DNA of 64,000 nt from Ferrimonas balearica DSM 9799. Lineage in GTDB: Bacteria > Pseudomonadota > Gammaproteobacteria > Enterobacterales > Shewanellaceae. The notes under the pieces are model-generated. The model was given only the letters and a program-made list of their open reading frames with translations, was not told the DNA's origin and did no database searches. The DNA is taken from contig NC_014541.1 in assembly GCF_000148645.1 (NCBI RefSeq), positions 1,736,001 to 1,800,000 on the forward strand, in the 5' to 3' direction. The position numbers were made by a program, and so were the translations under genes. Positions 35,755 through 43,809 of the stretch are shown one piece after another (positions within the stretch are counted from its first letter, which is position 1; each line of letters starts with the position of its first letter).

Positions 35755-36030
35755 TATGAAGGGGAAACCCTGATCATCTGGAATGCGGAACTGAGTCAGC
35801 TGGAGTTCTTCTACTTCACCACCGGCGGCTTCTATACCCGCGGGGTGGCTCAGTTTGACGTGGATGGCTTTGTGGCGACGGAGCAGGTTACCGGCTCTGA
35901 TGAGGGGATCACCGAAGTGCGGGCCCGGGTGACGCTGAATCAGGATGGCAGCATGAGCCAAAGCTCGCGCTATCTGAAACAGGGCAAATGGGTGGATGGC
36001 CACAGCGTGACCTATTACCCGGTGGAGTGA
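35755..36030 (+). pseudogene. 3' half of the split exported protein gene
   Basis: The frame opens in YEGETLIIWNAELSQLEFF, followed by YFTTGGFYTRGVAQFDVDGF, ATEQVTGSDEGITEVRA, YLKQGKWVDGHSVTYYPVE and a TGA. It continues the 5' half at 25269-25487 exactly in frame. Alone it has no signal peptide; an internal ATG at 35845 could give a fragment but is unlikely to be functional. Confidence 0.85.
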
Positions 36031-36044
36031 GGCGGGGCAGAGAC

Positions 36045-36073
36045 GAAAAAGACCGGCCTTGCCGGTCTTTTTT
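36045..36073. terminator. Terminator of the split host gene
   Basis: A 7-bp stem GACCGGC / GCCGGTC (loop CTT) with A-run and T-run flanks, able to act in both directions. Confidence 0.9.
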
Positions 36074-36097
36074 CTGGCTCAAAGAGGCGCTGTTGTT

Positions 36098-36283
36098 TCA
36101 GGAAGCGCGCTGCTTATCGTCGTTGCCGTCGGCGGGGCCAACGAAACGGGACAGCTCGCTGGCAAACACCGAATGCAGCTCCTCTTCTACGTCGCGCAGC
36201 CGTTCACGCAGGTCGGCGATGGACTCTGCGCCCTCAAAACGCTCTTGCAACAGGCGCTCGAATTTCGGATCGGTTCCGGGCAT
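36098..36283 (-). CDS. Small coiled-coil cytosolic protein, unknown
   Basis: A 61-residue protein with a near-perfect ribosome binding site (AAAGGAGGTAAC). It has a helical, charged stretch (LLQERFEGAESIADLRERLR, then DVEEELHSVFASELS) predicted as a coiled coil. It lies 92 bp past the M61 peptidase stop on the same strand and may be co-transcribed with it. No family recognised. Confidence 0.62.
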   Translation of the reverse strand: MPGTDPKFERLLQERFEGAESIADLRERLRDVEEELHSVFASELSRFVGPADGNDDKQRAS

Positions 36284-36375
36284 CTTGTTACCTCCTTTAC
36301 CCCTGCGGGGCTCGGCAAGTCTTGCACATCCGGTTTGGATGGCCTGGGCTGAGCCGGTTTGGCCCGTTGGCGTTA

Positions 36376-38136
36376 TCATAGCCACAATGCCTGATTCGCG
36401 CCTTCTACGGTGCTCAGAACCACAGTATCCATGGGCGCTGGACGCAGTTCAAGGGTACCTGACATCAATTCGTCGCGACGGAACCAATGGATCGTTAATT
36501 CCGAACCTTCACCGTAGCGTTCCAGCTGAGTGTCGAGGTTGCCGGCGACCTCCAGATTATCGACAGCGATAAGGCGATCCCCCGCGGCCAGCCCGGCGCG
36601 GTGGGCGTTACCTCCCTCCGCAACTGCCTCAATTCGCACGCCGAAAGCTTCGGCACGGTAACGGGCACCCAGGCTGGCTTTCAGTGCCGGTTTACCCTGG
36701 CCGCCCTTATCGCCATTGCCATTGGCCGCGCGCATCCGCATCTCGACGCCCACCTGTGCCAGCAAACGTTCCAGCGGCAGGTCATCGGTGTTGTCGAGGT
36801 AGGCGAACAGGTCGGAGACGTCGCGGTCAAGCAACTCCGCCACCAGTGCCTGGTGGGTGTGCTCGTCGGTGCCAATGCCGGTTTGGCCGTGACGCTCCCA
36901 CAGCAGCCGCATAAGGTCATCCAGTGACCGTCGCCCCTGAGTTTCCAGACGCAGGGTCAGGTCCAGCGTCAGGGCAAACAGGGCGCCTTTGGTGTAGTAG
37001 CTGACAATGGCGTTCTGGGCGTTCTCATCCTGCTTGTAGAACTTGGTCCAGGCGTTAAAGCTGGAATCGCGCAGGCTTTGCTTAAAGCGGCCCACACCCC
37101 GTGTAACCCGGGTCATACCCTCGGCCAACATCTGCAGGTAGGTGCCCTGATCGACGCATCCGGAACGGTACACCAGCAGGTCATCGTAGTAAGAGGTGAT
37201 CCCTTCGTAAGCCCACAGTTGGCGGGTGTAGCTCTCCTGGCTCAGATCGTACGGGACAAACTGGGCGGGCTTGATGCGTTTGACGTTCCAGTTGTGGAAA
37301 TACTCATGGGAGCAGAGGGAGAGGAAGGTGCGATAGCCTTCGCTGATGCCCGGCTCGTTGGCGGAGGGCAGGTCGCCACGGCCACATACCAGCGCGGTGG
37401 AGGCGCGATGCTCCAAGCCGCCAAAACCACTGCCTACCACCTGAGTCAGGAACAGGTAGCGGTCGTAGGGAGCCTGGCCCCCGAACAGGTTGATCTGGTA
37501 TTCGCAGATTTTGCGCAGGTCTGCGCAGATGCGGTCAGTGTCGGCGAGGTGGCGACCGGTCAGCACCAGATCGTGGGGAACGCCGCCAGCCTCAAAGGTG
37601 GCCAGGGTGAACTCCCCCATCTCAACCGGGTGGTCGATCAGCTCGTCGTAGTTATCGGCTTGATAGTCACCAAAACCGTAACGCTCAGCGCCCGCTTCGC
37701 GCATCGCCGTGGCCACGCGCCAGTTCTGGTACTGCGGGCCTTGCGGTGCCAGCAGGGTGACTTTGACGGGATTTGATTCCTGCCCCACCACGGCAACAAA
37801 GGTGCTGCTGCCGTTAAAGAAGCCATGGGTCTGATCCAGATGGGCGCCACGAACTGAGAGGTCCCAGGCGTACACCTGATAGTGCAGCTCCACCGCACCA
37901 CTGGCATGGTCCAACTGCCAGGTCTGCTTATCCAACTGACTCAGCGCCAGAGGCTCGCCATCAGGACGCTGGGCGCGTACGCCGATCAGATGACGGGCAA
38001 AGTCGCGAATCATGTAGCTGCCGGGCAACCAGGCGGGCAGGGTAAAGCGCTGGCCGGCTTCGGCCTGAGGCACGCTAACGCTGACGGCGAAGAGGTGGGC
38101 GTTGGGGTCAATCGGTTGGATCTGGTAGTGGATCAT
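36376..38136 (-). CDS. M61-family (glycyl aminopeptidase) metallopeptidase with PDZ domain
   Basis: A 586-residue protein. The N-terminal M61 domain has FTLPAWLPGSYMIRDFARHL. The zinc motif HEYFHNWNVKRI has His277-Glu278-x-x-His281, followed by LWAYEGITSYYDDLL with the third ligand Glu. A C-terminal PDZ domain (about 495-570: ARYRAEAFGVRIEAVAEGGN, AHRAGLAAGDRLIAVD) follows. The family cleaves N-terminal glycine and alanine residues. No signal peptide, so cytosolic. The ATG at 38136 has AAGGAAG upstream; the longer frame is not protein-like. Length is typical for Shewanella-type M61 enzymes. Confidence 0.92.
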   Translation of the reverse strand: MIHYQIQPIDPNAHLFAVSVSVPQAEAGQRFTLPAWLPGSYMIRDFARHLIGVRAQRPDGEPLALSQLDKQTWQLDHASGAVELHYQVYAWDLSVRGAHLDQTHGFFNGSSTFVAVVGQESNPVKVTLLAPQGPQYQNWRVATAMREAGAERYGFGDYQADNYDELIDHPVEMGEFTLATFEAGGVPHDLVLTGRHLADTDRICADLRKICEYQINLFGGQAPYDRYLFLTQVVGSGFGGLEHRASTALVCGRGDLPSANEPGISEGYRTFLSLCSHEYFHNWNVKRIKPAQFVPYDLSQESYTRQLWAYEGITSYYDDLLVYRSGCVDQGTYLQMLAEGMTRVTRGVGRFKQSLRDSSFNAWTKFYKQDENAQNAIVSYYTKGALFALTLDLTLRLETQGRRSLDDLMRLLWERHGQTGIGTDEHTHQALVAELLDRDVSDLFAYLDNTDDLPLERLLAQVGVEMRMRAANGNGDKGGQGKPALKASLGARYRAEAFGVRIEAVAEGGNAHRAGLAAGDRLIAVDNLEVAGNLDTQLERYGEGSELTIHWFRRDELMSGTLELRPAPMDTVVLSTVEGANQALWL

Positions 38137-38298
38137 CAGGGACTGCTTCCTTCCTGGTCGTTTTCCTGTTGGCGATTGTAACGGGGCAATCAATGGGTTG
38201 TCAGCCTCGATCCTCAGGCGACTGAATGTGATGGGGATCCCGTCTTTTCTGTGGGGCCGGACGTATGCTGCCTGCACTTGATCAGGCTGGAGTCGTGG

Positions 38299-38421
38299 AT
38301 GTTGACCCTGTTTCGCCCCTTTATGCTGATGCTGGTGCTGTACGGACTGTTCTGTCTGTTTGGTTTGTGGCGTGGTTGGCGAGAGCAGAAACGGCTGGCC
38401 CGCCGACGGCGTCGCCAGTGA
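38299..38421 (+). CDS. Short single-helix membrane protein, 40 aa
   Basis: The ATG is preceded by GGAG at six bases. The product MLTLFRPFMLMLVLYGLFCL plus FGLWRG is one hydrophobic helix. The C-terminal tail is very basic (RARRRRRQ-like, from REQKRLARRRRRQ), giving a positive-inside orientation. It lies between the divergent M61 gene and hinT. Small membrane proteins of this type are common and easily missed; function unknown. Confidence 0.5.
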   Translation: MLTLFRPFMLMLVLYGLFCLFGLWRGWREQKRLARRRRRQ

Positions 38422-38539
38422 CGCTGTAAAGCTGGCGACACCCGGCAATCAAGCGGATGACATCACTGCCATTTTTCCTGCGGGTGCGAGGCTCGTATAA
38501 TAACAGCTGTCTTACTACAGCCTGATTTGGGAGCCCTTC

Positions 38540-38890
38540 ATGGCCGAAGAAACCCTGTTCTCCAAGATTGTCCGTCGCGAAATTCCTGCCGAGATCCTCT
38601 ACCAGGACGATCTGGTCACCGCCTTTAAGGACATTCAACCCAAGGCACCGCATCACATTCTGCTGATCCCCAACCACCTGATCCCCACCGTCAACGACGT
38701 GACCCACGACGATGAGCTGGCGCTGGGCCGCCTGTTTACCGTGGCCGCCAAGCTGGCCAAGCAACTGGGCATTGATGAAGACGGCTACCGCCTGATCATG
38801 AACTGCAACCGTCATGGTGGTCAGGAGGTGTATCACGTGCATATGCACCTGCTGGGCGGCCGCGCACTCGGACCGATGTTGGCCTCATGA
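38540..38890 (+). CDS. hinT: HIT-family nucleotide phosphoramidase
   Basis: A 116-residue HinT protein that hydrolyses adenosine phosphoramidates. Marks: [38 protein letters not shown], and the histidine triad [13 protein letters not shown] near the C-terminus. It heads an operon of four genes; its stop overlaps the next start by 4 bases (ATGA). In enterobacteria hinT is followed by ycfL and other cell-envelope genes; here two thioesterase genes intervene. Confidence 0.95.
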   Translation: MAEETLFSKIVRREIPAEILYQDDLVTAFKDIQPKAPHHILLIPNHLIPTVNDVTHDDELALGRLFTVAAKLAKQLGIDEDGYRLIMNCNRHGGQEVYHVHMHLLGGRALGPMLAS

Positions 38891-39384
38891 TGCGACCGGA
38901 TAACAGCGAATTTTTCCCCCTGACCGGACTGGCCAGCCGCTTTGTTGAGCAGTTGGCACAGTGCCGCGCACTGGGGGTGAAAACCCTCGAAGGCAGTGAG
39001 CACCACGTGTTGCTGGAGTTGCCCTACAACGAACAGTTGGTGGGTTATCCCGATACCGGCGTACTCCACGGCGGGGTGATCACGACCCTGATGGATACCG
39101 CCTCCGGTGCCGCGGTGGTGTGTGCGGTGACTCAAGCCTCCGGCGAGATTGAGCTCTGTCCGACCCTGGACCTGCGGGTTGACTACATGAAGGCGGCTGA
39201 GCCCGGTAAGCCGGTGTACGGTTTTGCCGAGTGTTTCAAGCTCACCAGTGCGGTCGCTTTTACCCGCGGCATCGCCTACCAGGACTCCATGGATGACCCC
39301 ATTGCCCAGGCGGTGGGTTCCTTTATGCGCATCGGTCCTGAGCTGATGACGGACAGTTTCCGTCAGGCGTTGAAGGGGGAGTAA
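38887..39384 (+). CDS. PaaI-family hotdog thioesterase (first of a tandem pair)
   Basis: A 165-residue hotdog-fold protein. The catalytic region is [22 protein letters not shown] (HGG...D), typical of PaaI-type acyl-CoA thioesterases. [21 protein letters not shown] follows. The substrate is unknown; aryl or medium-chain acyl-CoA is plausible. It overlaps hinT at the start and shares one base with the next gene's ATG, so the three are tightly coupled. Confidence 0.85.
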   Translation: MMRPDNSEFFPLTGLASRFVEQLAQCRALGVKTLEGSEHHVLLELPYNEQLVGYPDTGVLHGGVITTLMDTASGAAVVCAVTQASGEIELCPTLDLRVDYMKAAEPGKPVYGFAECFKLTSAVAFTRGIAYQDSMDDPIAQAVGSFMRIGPELMTDSFRQALKGE

Positions 39385-39815
39385 TGGACTTAAAGCAACT
39401 GCTTAAGGAAGCCAACGCGGACAACGATTACGGTCGGCTGTTGGATCTGGTGCCCTATGCCCGCTTTATCGGTATGGAGTGTGAGCGCTTTGGCGACGAG
39501 ATGGTGTTCCGTCTGCCCGCCAAGGAGCAAAACCTGGGCAACCCGATGTTACCGGCCTTGCACGGTGGGGTGATTGCCGGTTTTATGGAGATGTCAGCGA
39601 TTCTGCAGCTGATGGTGCTGATGCAGACCACCCGGGTGCCTAAAATTGTCGACTTTTCCATCGATTATTTGCGTGCAGGCTATGCCCGCGAGACCTATTG
39701 TGAGTGTAAGATCACCCGTCAGGGCCGACGCGTGGCCAATGTGAGTGTCAGCTGCTGGCAAACCAATCGGAAGCAGCCCATAGCGACCGCGAGGGCACAC
39801 TTCCTGATCGACTAG
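39384..39815 (+). CDS. PaaI-family hotdog thioesterase-like protein (second of the pair)
   Basis: A 143-residue hotdog protein with ALHGGVIAGFMEMSAILQLM. The usual catalytic Asp in HGGxxxxxxD is replaced by Glu (FME), so activity or specificity may differ from the first copy. KIVDFSIDYLRAGYARETY matches the fold's central strand. It may form a heteromer with the upstream paralogue. Start overlaps the previous stop (TAATG). Confidence 0.8.
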   Translation: MDLKQLLKEANADNDYGRLLDLVPYARFIGMECERFGDEMVFRLPAKEQNLGNPMLPALHGGVIAGFMEMSAILQLMVLMQTTRVPKIVDFSIDYLRAGYARETYCECKITRQGRRVANVSVSCWQTNRKQPIATARAHFLID

Positions 39816-39829
39816 GATAGGAGGCAAGG

Positions 39830-40216
39830 ATGAAAGCGTGGATAGGGGTATTACTGCTGTGCCTGACGGGGTGCAGTTCCATTACGGCGGGCGTTGCGGC
39901 CCGCTCCGACCGGTCCGAGCTGCGCATTGATTCCAGCAGCGTCGCCCGTGAAGTCAGCATCGAGCAGGTGCAGAAAGGCTACCAGGGCGAACGCTTGCAA
40001 GCCTCGGCGGTGTTGATCTCCCGGGTCAGCACCGACCGCTACCTGCAGTACAAATTCACCTTCTATGACGCCAGTGGCGTGCCGGTGGAACCCGATGCCA
40101 TGAGTTGGCGACCGGTTAACCTGCATGGTGGCGAGCGTCGCCCGGTTACGGCAGTCGCTCCGACTACTTTGGCCACCGAATTCGAGATATATGTCCGTCG
40201 AGCTACGGACGAATAG
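39830..40216 (+). CDS. ycfL: YcfL-like lipoprotein (DUF1425)
   Basis: A 128-residue lipoprotein (lipobox GVLLLCLTGCS, Cys about 15). The DUF1425 body includes LQYKFTFYDASGVPVEPDAM SWRPV. In enterobacteria ycfL lies between hinT and lpoB, and this locus keeps the hinT link. The precise role is unknown; envelope maintenance is assumed. AGGAGG lies 8 bases before the ATG. Confidence 0.82.
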   Translation: MKAWIGVLLLCLTGCSSITAGVAARSDRSELRIDSSSVAREVSIEQVQKGYQGERLQASAVLISRVSTDRYLQYKFTFYDASGVPVEPDAMSWRPVNLHGGERRPVTAVAPTTLATEFEIYVRRATDE

Positions 40217-40250
40217 AGCTGGAAAAACTCCTTTACAATTGGCCATTTAA

Positions 40251-40286
40251 AACCGGCAGTGACTGTGATGTCTGTCGGTTTTTTTG
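40251..40286 (+). terminator. Terminator of the hinT operon
   Basis: Stem ACCGGCAG / CTGTCGGT (one G-T pair) followed by seven T. Confidence 0.8.
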
Positions 40287-40382
40287 TTGGCATTTCCGCT
40301 AGAATGGCAGCCAATTCAACCGCCCTCACGGACGATTGCACGGTATTGGGCCCACCCTTTTGCTGTTTTCTGGAGAAATGCC

Positions 40383-40541
40383 ATGACCGACATGTTCCTC
40401 GAGATCTCCCCCGTGATGTTTTCCACCCCGCTGCTGTCTGGTGTTATCAGCACCTTCCTGACCGTGGGGATCGCCTACTGGGCTTATCTGGCCTACGACT
40501 ACAACCGTACTGAGACCGAGCCAAAGCTCTGGAATAAGTAA
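40383..40541 (+). CDS. Small single-helix membrane protein, 52 aa
   Basis: Starts MTDMFLEISPVMFSTPLLSG; one hydrophobic helix (VISTFLTVGIAYWAYLAY) is followed by a polar tail DYNRTETEPKLWNK. GGAGA lies upstream. A terminator follows 11 bp after the stop, marking a self-contained gene. No family is recognised. Confidence 0.6.
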   Translation: MTDMFLEISPVMFSTPLLSGVISTFLTVGIAYWAYLAYDYNRTETEPKLWNK

Positions 40542-40550
40542 CCCGCTTTC

Positions 40551-40579
40551 CGAAAGCCCGCCGATTGGCGGGCTTTTTT
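40551..40579 (+). terminator. Rho-independent terminator
   Basis: A 7-bp stem GCCCGCC / GGCGGGC with loop GATT, followed by six T. Confidence 0.93.
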
Positions 40580-40623
40580 GTGTCTGATGTCCCAAAACCC
40601 GCCGCTTTTGGATATACTCCGCT

Positions 40624-40710
40624 GCGCCACGGGGTGTGCCACGCACTGAGATCCTCCACTGAGGGAACCCGTTGAACCTGATCCGGTTAATACCGGCGTA
40701 GGAATGGCGC
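40624..40710 (+). promoter_or_regulatory. TPP riboswitch (THI element)
   Basis: Closing stem GCGCCA / TGGCGC encloses the conserved elements ACGGGGTG, CACTGAGAT, the ACCC block, GAACCTGATCCGGTTAAT and ACCGGCGTAGGAA. These are the core of the thiamine pyrophosphate aptamer. It lies 70 bp before the TonB receptor gene. No terminator with a T-run follows, so control is probably at translation or via Rho. TPP binding should repress the operon below. Confidence 0.96.
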
Positions 40711-40780
40711 GCCCAGGCTCCCCGTTACCGTCGTCCGGATCAGATCGTTTTGACCTGCAATCAAGAGAATCGATACGGAC

Positions 40781-42913
40781 ATGAGACGCTCTTTGCTCTC
40801 CCTGGCCATGCTGGCCGCTCTCCCCGTCGCCGCAGAAGAGGCGATGGAAACCCTGACTGTTGTGGCCGACTTCCGAGGCCAATCGCTGGCGGAACTGCCG
40901 GCGTCCGCCACCGTGCTGGATGCGCAGCAGCTGGAGGACGAAGGGGGAGAGCACTTTGAGGATGCCCTGCACCGAATTCCCAACCTGAACTGGTCCGGTG
41001 GCAGCTCGCGCCCGCGCTATTTCCAGATCCGCGGTGTGGGTGAGCAGGAGGAGTATCAGGGGGCGCCCAACAGCTCTGTTGGTTTTATCGTTGATGACAT
41101 CGACCTGTCCGGCATCGGCATGGCGGCGAGCCTGTTTGATCTGTCCCAGCTGGAAGTGTTGCGCGGGCCGCAGGGCACCCGTTATGGCGCCAACGCGCTG
41201 GCGGGTCTGATCTACCTGAAAAGCAATGATCCCACCGAACTGTTTGAGGCAGGCACCGAGATCAGCGTCGGCGAAGACAACCAGCTGACCGTGGGCGCTT
41301 ACGCGTCCGGTGCGGCCGACGATAACGGTGAACTGCTGTACCGGGTGGCGGTGCAGAATCACCAGCAGGATGGTTACCGCTACAACGCCTATCTCGACCG
41401 CGACGACACCAACGCCCGTGACGAAACCACTGTGCGGGCGAAACTGCGTTGGCTGCCCACCGACACCTTCCAGGCCGACCTGACCTTCCTGCACGCTAAT
41501 CTGGATAACGGCTACGACGTCTGGACCCTCGACAACAACGGGTTTACCACCAGCACCGACGAGCCGGGCGTTGACAGCCAACGCACCAATGGCGCGTCGC
41601 TCAAGCTGAACTGGGCAGTCTCTGAGGCCGTCAACCTCACCGCCATCACCAGCTACGCCAACAGCCGCACCCAGCACGCCTACGACGGTGACTGGTCCAA
41701 CTCCGACTACTGGGCGGGACTGGATTGCCCGGTCTACGACGAGAACTGGAACGTGGTGGGCAGCGAGCCCTGCGTCTACGACTACTACTGGGACAAATCC
41801 GCCAAGCGCGACACCATCAGCCAGGAGGTGCGTTTTGCCTCCGGCGAAGCGGGGCGCATCTTTGCTGGCACCACCGATTGGCTGGTGGGGGTCTACTACA
41901 GCCGGCTGAAAGAGCACAACGATCTGGAAAGCTATTACAACGGCTTCCCGGACCAGTTCCTGATCAGTGACTACAAAGCCGCCAATACGGCGCTGTTCGG
42001 TCAGCTGGACTCCACCCTCGGCGCCTGGGAGCTCTCCGCTGGCCTGCGTGTCGAATACCGCCAGAGCGACTACGCCGATGATGCCGGCGAAAGCTTTGAC
42101 CCGAAAGAGACCATGTGGGGTGGCCACCTCTCTGCCAGCCGTGCCCTGGCTGAGGGCCATCGTGCCTACGTGCGCCTGGCACGGGGCTACAAAGCGGGTG
42201 GTTTCAATATGGGCCTGCCACCGGTGCTGGAGGGGCAAACCGAATTTGAGTCCGAAACCCTCTACAACTACGAGCTGGGCCTGAAGAGCCGCTGGTTTGA
42301 TGGTGCGGTGAACAGCAACCTGGCGCTGTTTTACATGGATCGTCAGAACCAGCAGGTGGAAGCCTCGCTGCAGGATCCGGACAACCCTCAGCGCTTCTTC
42401 CTGTACACCAACAACGCCGGTGCATCCGAGAACTACGGCCTGGAGCTGGACGTGAACTGGCAGGCCACTCGTCAACTGGAGATCTACGGTACCCTGGGTC
42501 TGTTGAAGGCGCGCTATAACACCTACCTGCTGCCGGAAGCTGACGGCTCCTTTACCGACCTGTCCGGCCGCGAACTGGCCCATGCCCCCAACTATCAGTA
42601 CACCCTGGGGGGCACCTACCGGGCTGATAATGGCTGGTTCACCAACCTCAACCTCAATGGGGTGGACGCGTTTTACTACTCCGACAGCCACGATGCCCGC
42701 TCGGAGGCGTACACTCTGGTCAACGCCAAGCTGGGTTACGAGGCACAGAACTGGGCACTCTATCTGTGGGGGCGCAACCTGACTGACGAACAGTACGGGG
42801 TGCGCGGTTTCTACTTTGGCAATGAGCCAAACGACGGCTGGGCCGAAAAGCTGTACGTTCGCTACGGTGACCCGCGCCAGTTTGGCCTGACTTTCCGTTA
42901 TGACTACCTGTAA
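40781..42913 (+). CDS. TonB-dependent outer-membrane receptor for thiamine
   Basis: A 710-residue receptor with a signal peptide (RRSLLSLAMLAALPVAA). A TonB box and plug follow (ETLTVVADFRGQSLAELPAS, then YFQIRGVGEQEEYQG and LEVLRGPQGTRYGANALAGL), then a 22-strand barrel ending in a phenylalanine-rich strand (FGLTFRYDYL). Thiamine is inferred from the riboswitch and the three thiamine genes behind it; the sequence alone does not show the ligand. Siderophore or other vitamin receptors share this fold. Confidence 0.88.
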   Translation: MRRSLLSLAMLAALPVAAEEAMETLTVVADFRGQSLAELPASATVLDAQQLEDEGGEHFEDALHRIPNLNWSGGSSRPRYFQIRGVGEQEEYQGAPNSSVGFIVDDIDLSGIGMAASLFDLSQLEVLRGPQGTRYGANALAGLIYLKSNDPTELFEAGTEISVGEDNQLTVGAYASGAADDNGELLYRVAVQNHQQDGYRYNAYLDRDDTNARDETTVRAKLRWLPTDTFQADLTFLHANLDNGYDVWTLDNNGFTTSTDEPGVDSQRTNGASLKLNWAVSEAVNLTAITSYANSRTQHAYDGDWSNSDYWAGLDCPVYDENWNVVGSEPCVYDYYWDKSAKRDTISQEVRFASGEAGRIFAGTTDWLVGVYYSRLKEHNDLESYYNGFPDQFLISDYKAANTALFGQLDSTLGAWELSAGLRVEYRQSDYADDAGESFDPKETMWGGHLSASRALAEGHRAYVRLARGYKAGGFNMGLPPVLEGQTEFESETLYNYELGLKSRWFDGAVNSNLALFYMDRQNQQVEASLQDPDNPQRFFLYTNNAGASENYGLELDVNWQATRQLEIYGTLGLLKARYNTYLLPEADGSFTDLSGRELAHAPNYQYTLGGTYRADNGWFTNLNLNGVDAFYYSDSHDARSEAYTLVNAKLGYEAQNWALYLWGRNLTDEQYGVRGFYFGNEPNDGWAEKLYVRYGDPRQFGLTFRYDYL

Positions 42914-42923
42914 GGAGCCTGCC

Positions 42924-43184
42924 ATGCAATTGGCCGTTGAAATCAGTCTGTACCCGCTCAAGGACGACTATCTGAGTGTGATTAAGTGGTTTATCCAACG
43001 CCTTGATCAGTATCCGGAGGTGCGCCGCCTGACCAATGGTATGAGCACTCAGTTGCTGGGGGATTACGATGCGGTGATGGCGCTGCTCGCCACCGAGATG
43101 AAGGCCGCCCACGAGCAGTGGGGCAAAGGGGTGTTCGTCTGCAAGTTCATTCCGGGTGGAGTCAACCTTGACCACAGTGAGTGA
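42924..43184 (+). CDS. YkoF-like thiamine-binding domain protein
   Basis: An 86-residue protein of the YkoF/MTH1187 thiamine-binding fold (AVEISLYPLKDDYLSVIKWF, VRRLTNGMSTQLLGDYDAVM, VFVCKFIPGGVNL). AAGGAG precedes the ATG, 10 bp after the receptor stop. B. subtilis YkoF binds thiamine or HMP in an uptake system. Here it may hold thiamine between receptor and permease, though no signal peptide is seen, so a cytosolic role is equally likely. Overlaps pnuT. Confidence 0.8.
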   Translation: MQLAVEISLYPLKDDYLSVIKWFIQRLDQYPEVRRLTNGMSTQLLGDYDAVMALLATEMKAAHEQWGKGVFVCKFIPGGVNLDHSE

Positions 43185-43809
43185 CTGGCTGCAGCAGGCC
43201 GCCTCTGAAGCCCACGCCCTTTCCGGCTGGGAAGCGGTGGCGGTGTTGCTGGCCATTGCCTACCTGCTGCTGGCGATGCGTCGCAGCCTGTGGTGCTGGC
43301 CCGCTGCGGCGGCCAGCACCCTGATCTACACCGTCCTGTTCTGGAAAGTGGCGTTGCTGATGGAGTCCGTCCTCAACGTCTACTACCTGGCGATGGCCGC
43401 TTACGGCTACTGGCAGTGGCGTTTCGGCGGTCAGCGGGGAGACGGTTTGCCGCTGGTGCGCTGGTCGGCGTCGACCCACCTGGCAGTCATTTTGGCCACC
43501 GGCATGGTGGCGCTGGGCGTGGGTTACCTGATGGACAACCACACCCATGCGGACATGGCCTATCTGGATGCCATGACCACCTGTTTTGCGGTCGTTACTA
43601 CGGTGATGGTGGCCCGAAAAGTGGTGGAAAACTGGTTGTACTGGGTGGTGATCGACTTTGCCTCCATCTACCTCTATCTGGCCAAGGGCTTCTACCTCAC
43701 CGCCGCCCTGTTCGTATTTTACGTGGGGATGGCCACGGTGGCGTACTTCCAGTGGCGCAGCCAGTACCAGCGTGAAAGCACACCGGACCTGGGGCTTCAG
43801 GGTGCCTGA
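43168..43809 (+). CDS. pnuT: PnuT-like thiamine permease (PnuC family)
   Basis: A 213-residue inner-membrane protein with seven hydrophobic helices of the PnuC type (AVAVLLAIAYLLLAMRRSLW, YYLAMAAYGYWQWRFGG, ENWLYWVVIDFASIYLYLAK). The W-x-x-x-x-x-D-x-x-S and NxxY-like residues in the last helices are the vitamin-binding region of PnuC/PnuT. PnuC moves nicotinamide riboside; members under TPP riboswitches are PnuT and take thiamine. Start TTG at 43168 has GGAG seven bases before it; GTG at 43156 or 43177 is possible. Overlaps the YkoF-like and kinase genes. Confidence 0.82.
   Translation: MTTVSDWLQQAASEAHALSGWEAVAVLLAIAYLLLAMRRSLWCWPAAAASTLIYTVLFWKVALLMESVLNVYYLAMAAYGYWQWRFGGQRGDGLPLVRWSASTHLAVILATGMVALGVGYLMDNHTHADMAYLDAMTTCFAVVTTVMVARKVVENWLYWVVIDFASIYLYLAKGFYLTAALFVFYVGMATVAYFQWRSQYQRESTPDLGLQGA

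Noticed and set aside
40499..42961. 820-codon minus-strand frame opposite the TonB receptor
   Set aside because: The plus strand holds a clear TonB receptor behind a TPP riboswitch; the minus frame is a shadow and even runs over the riboswitch.
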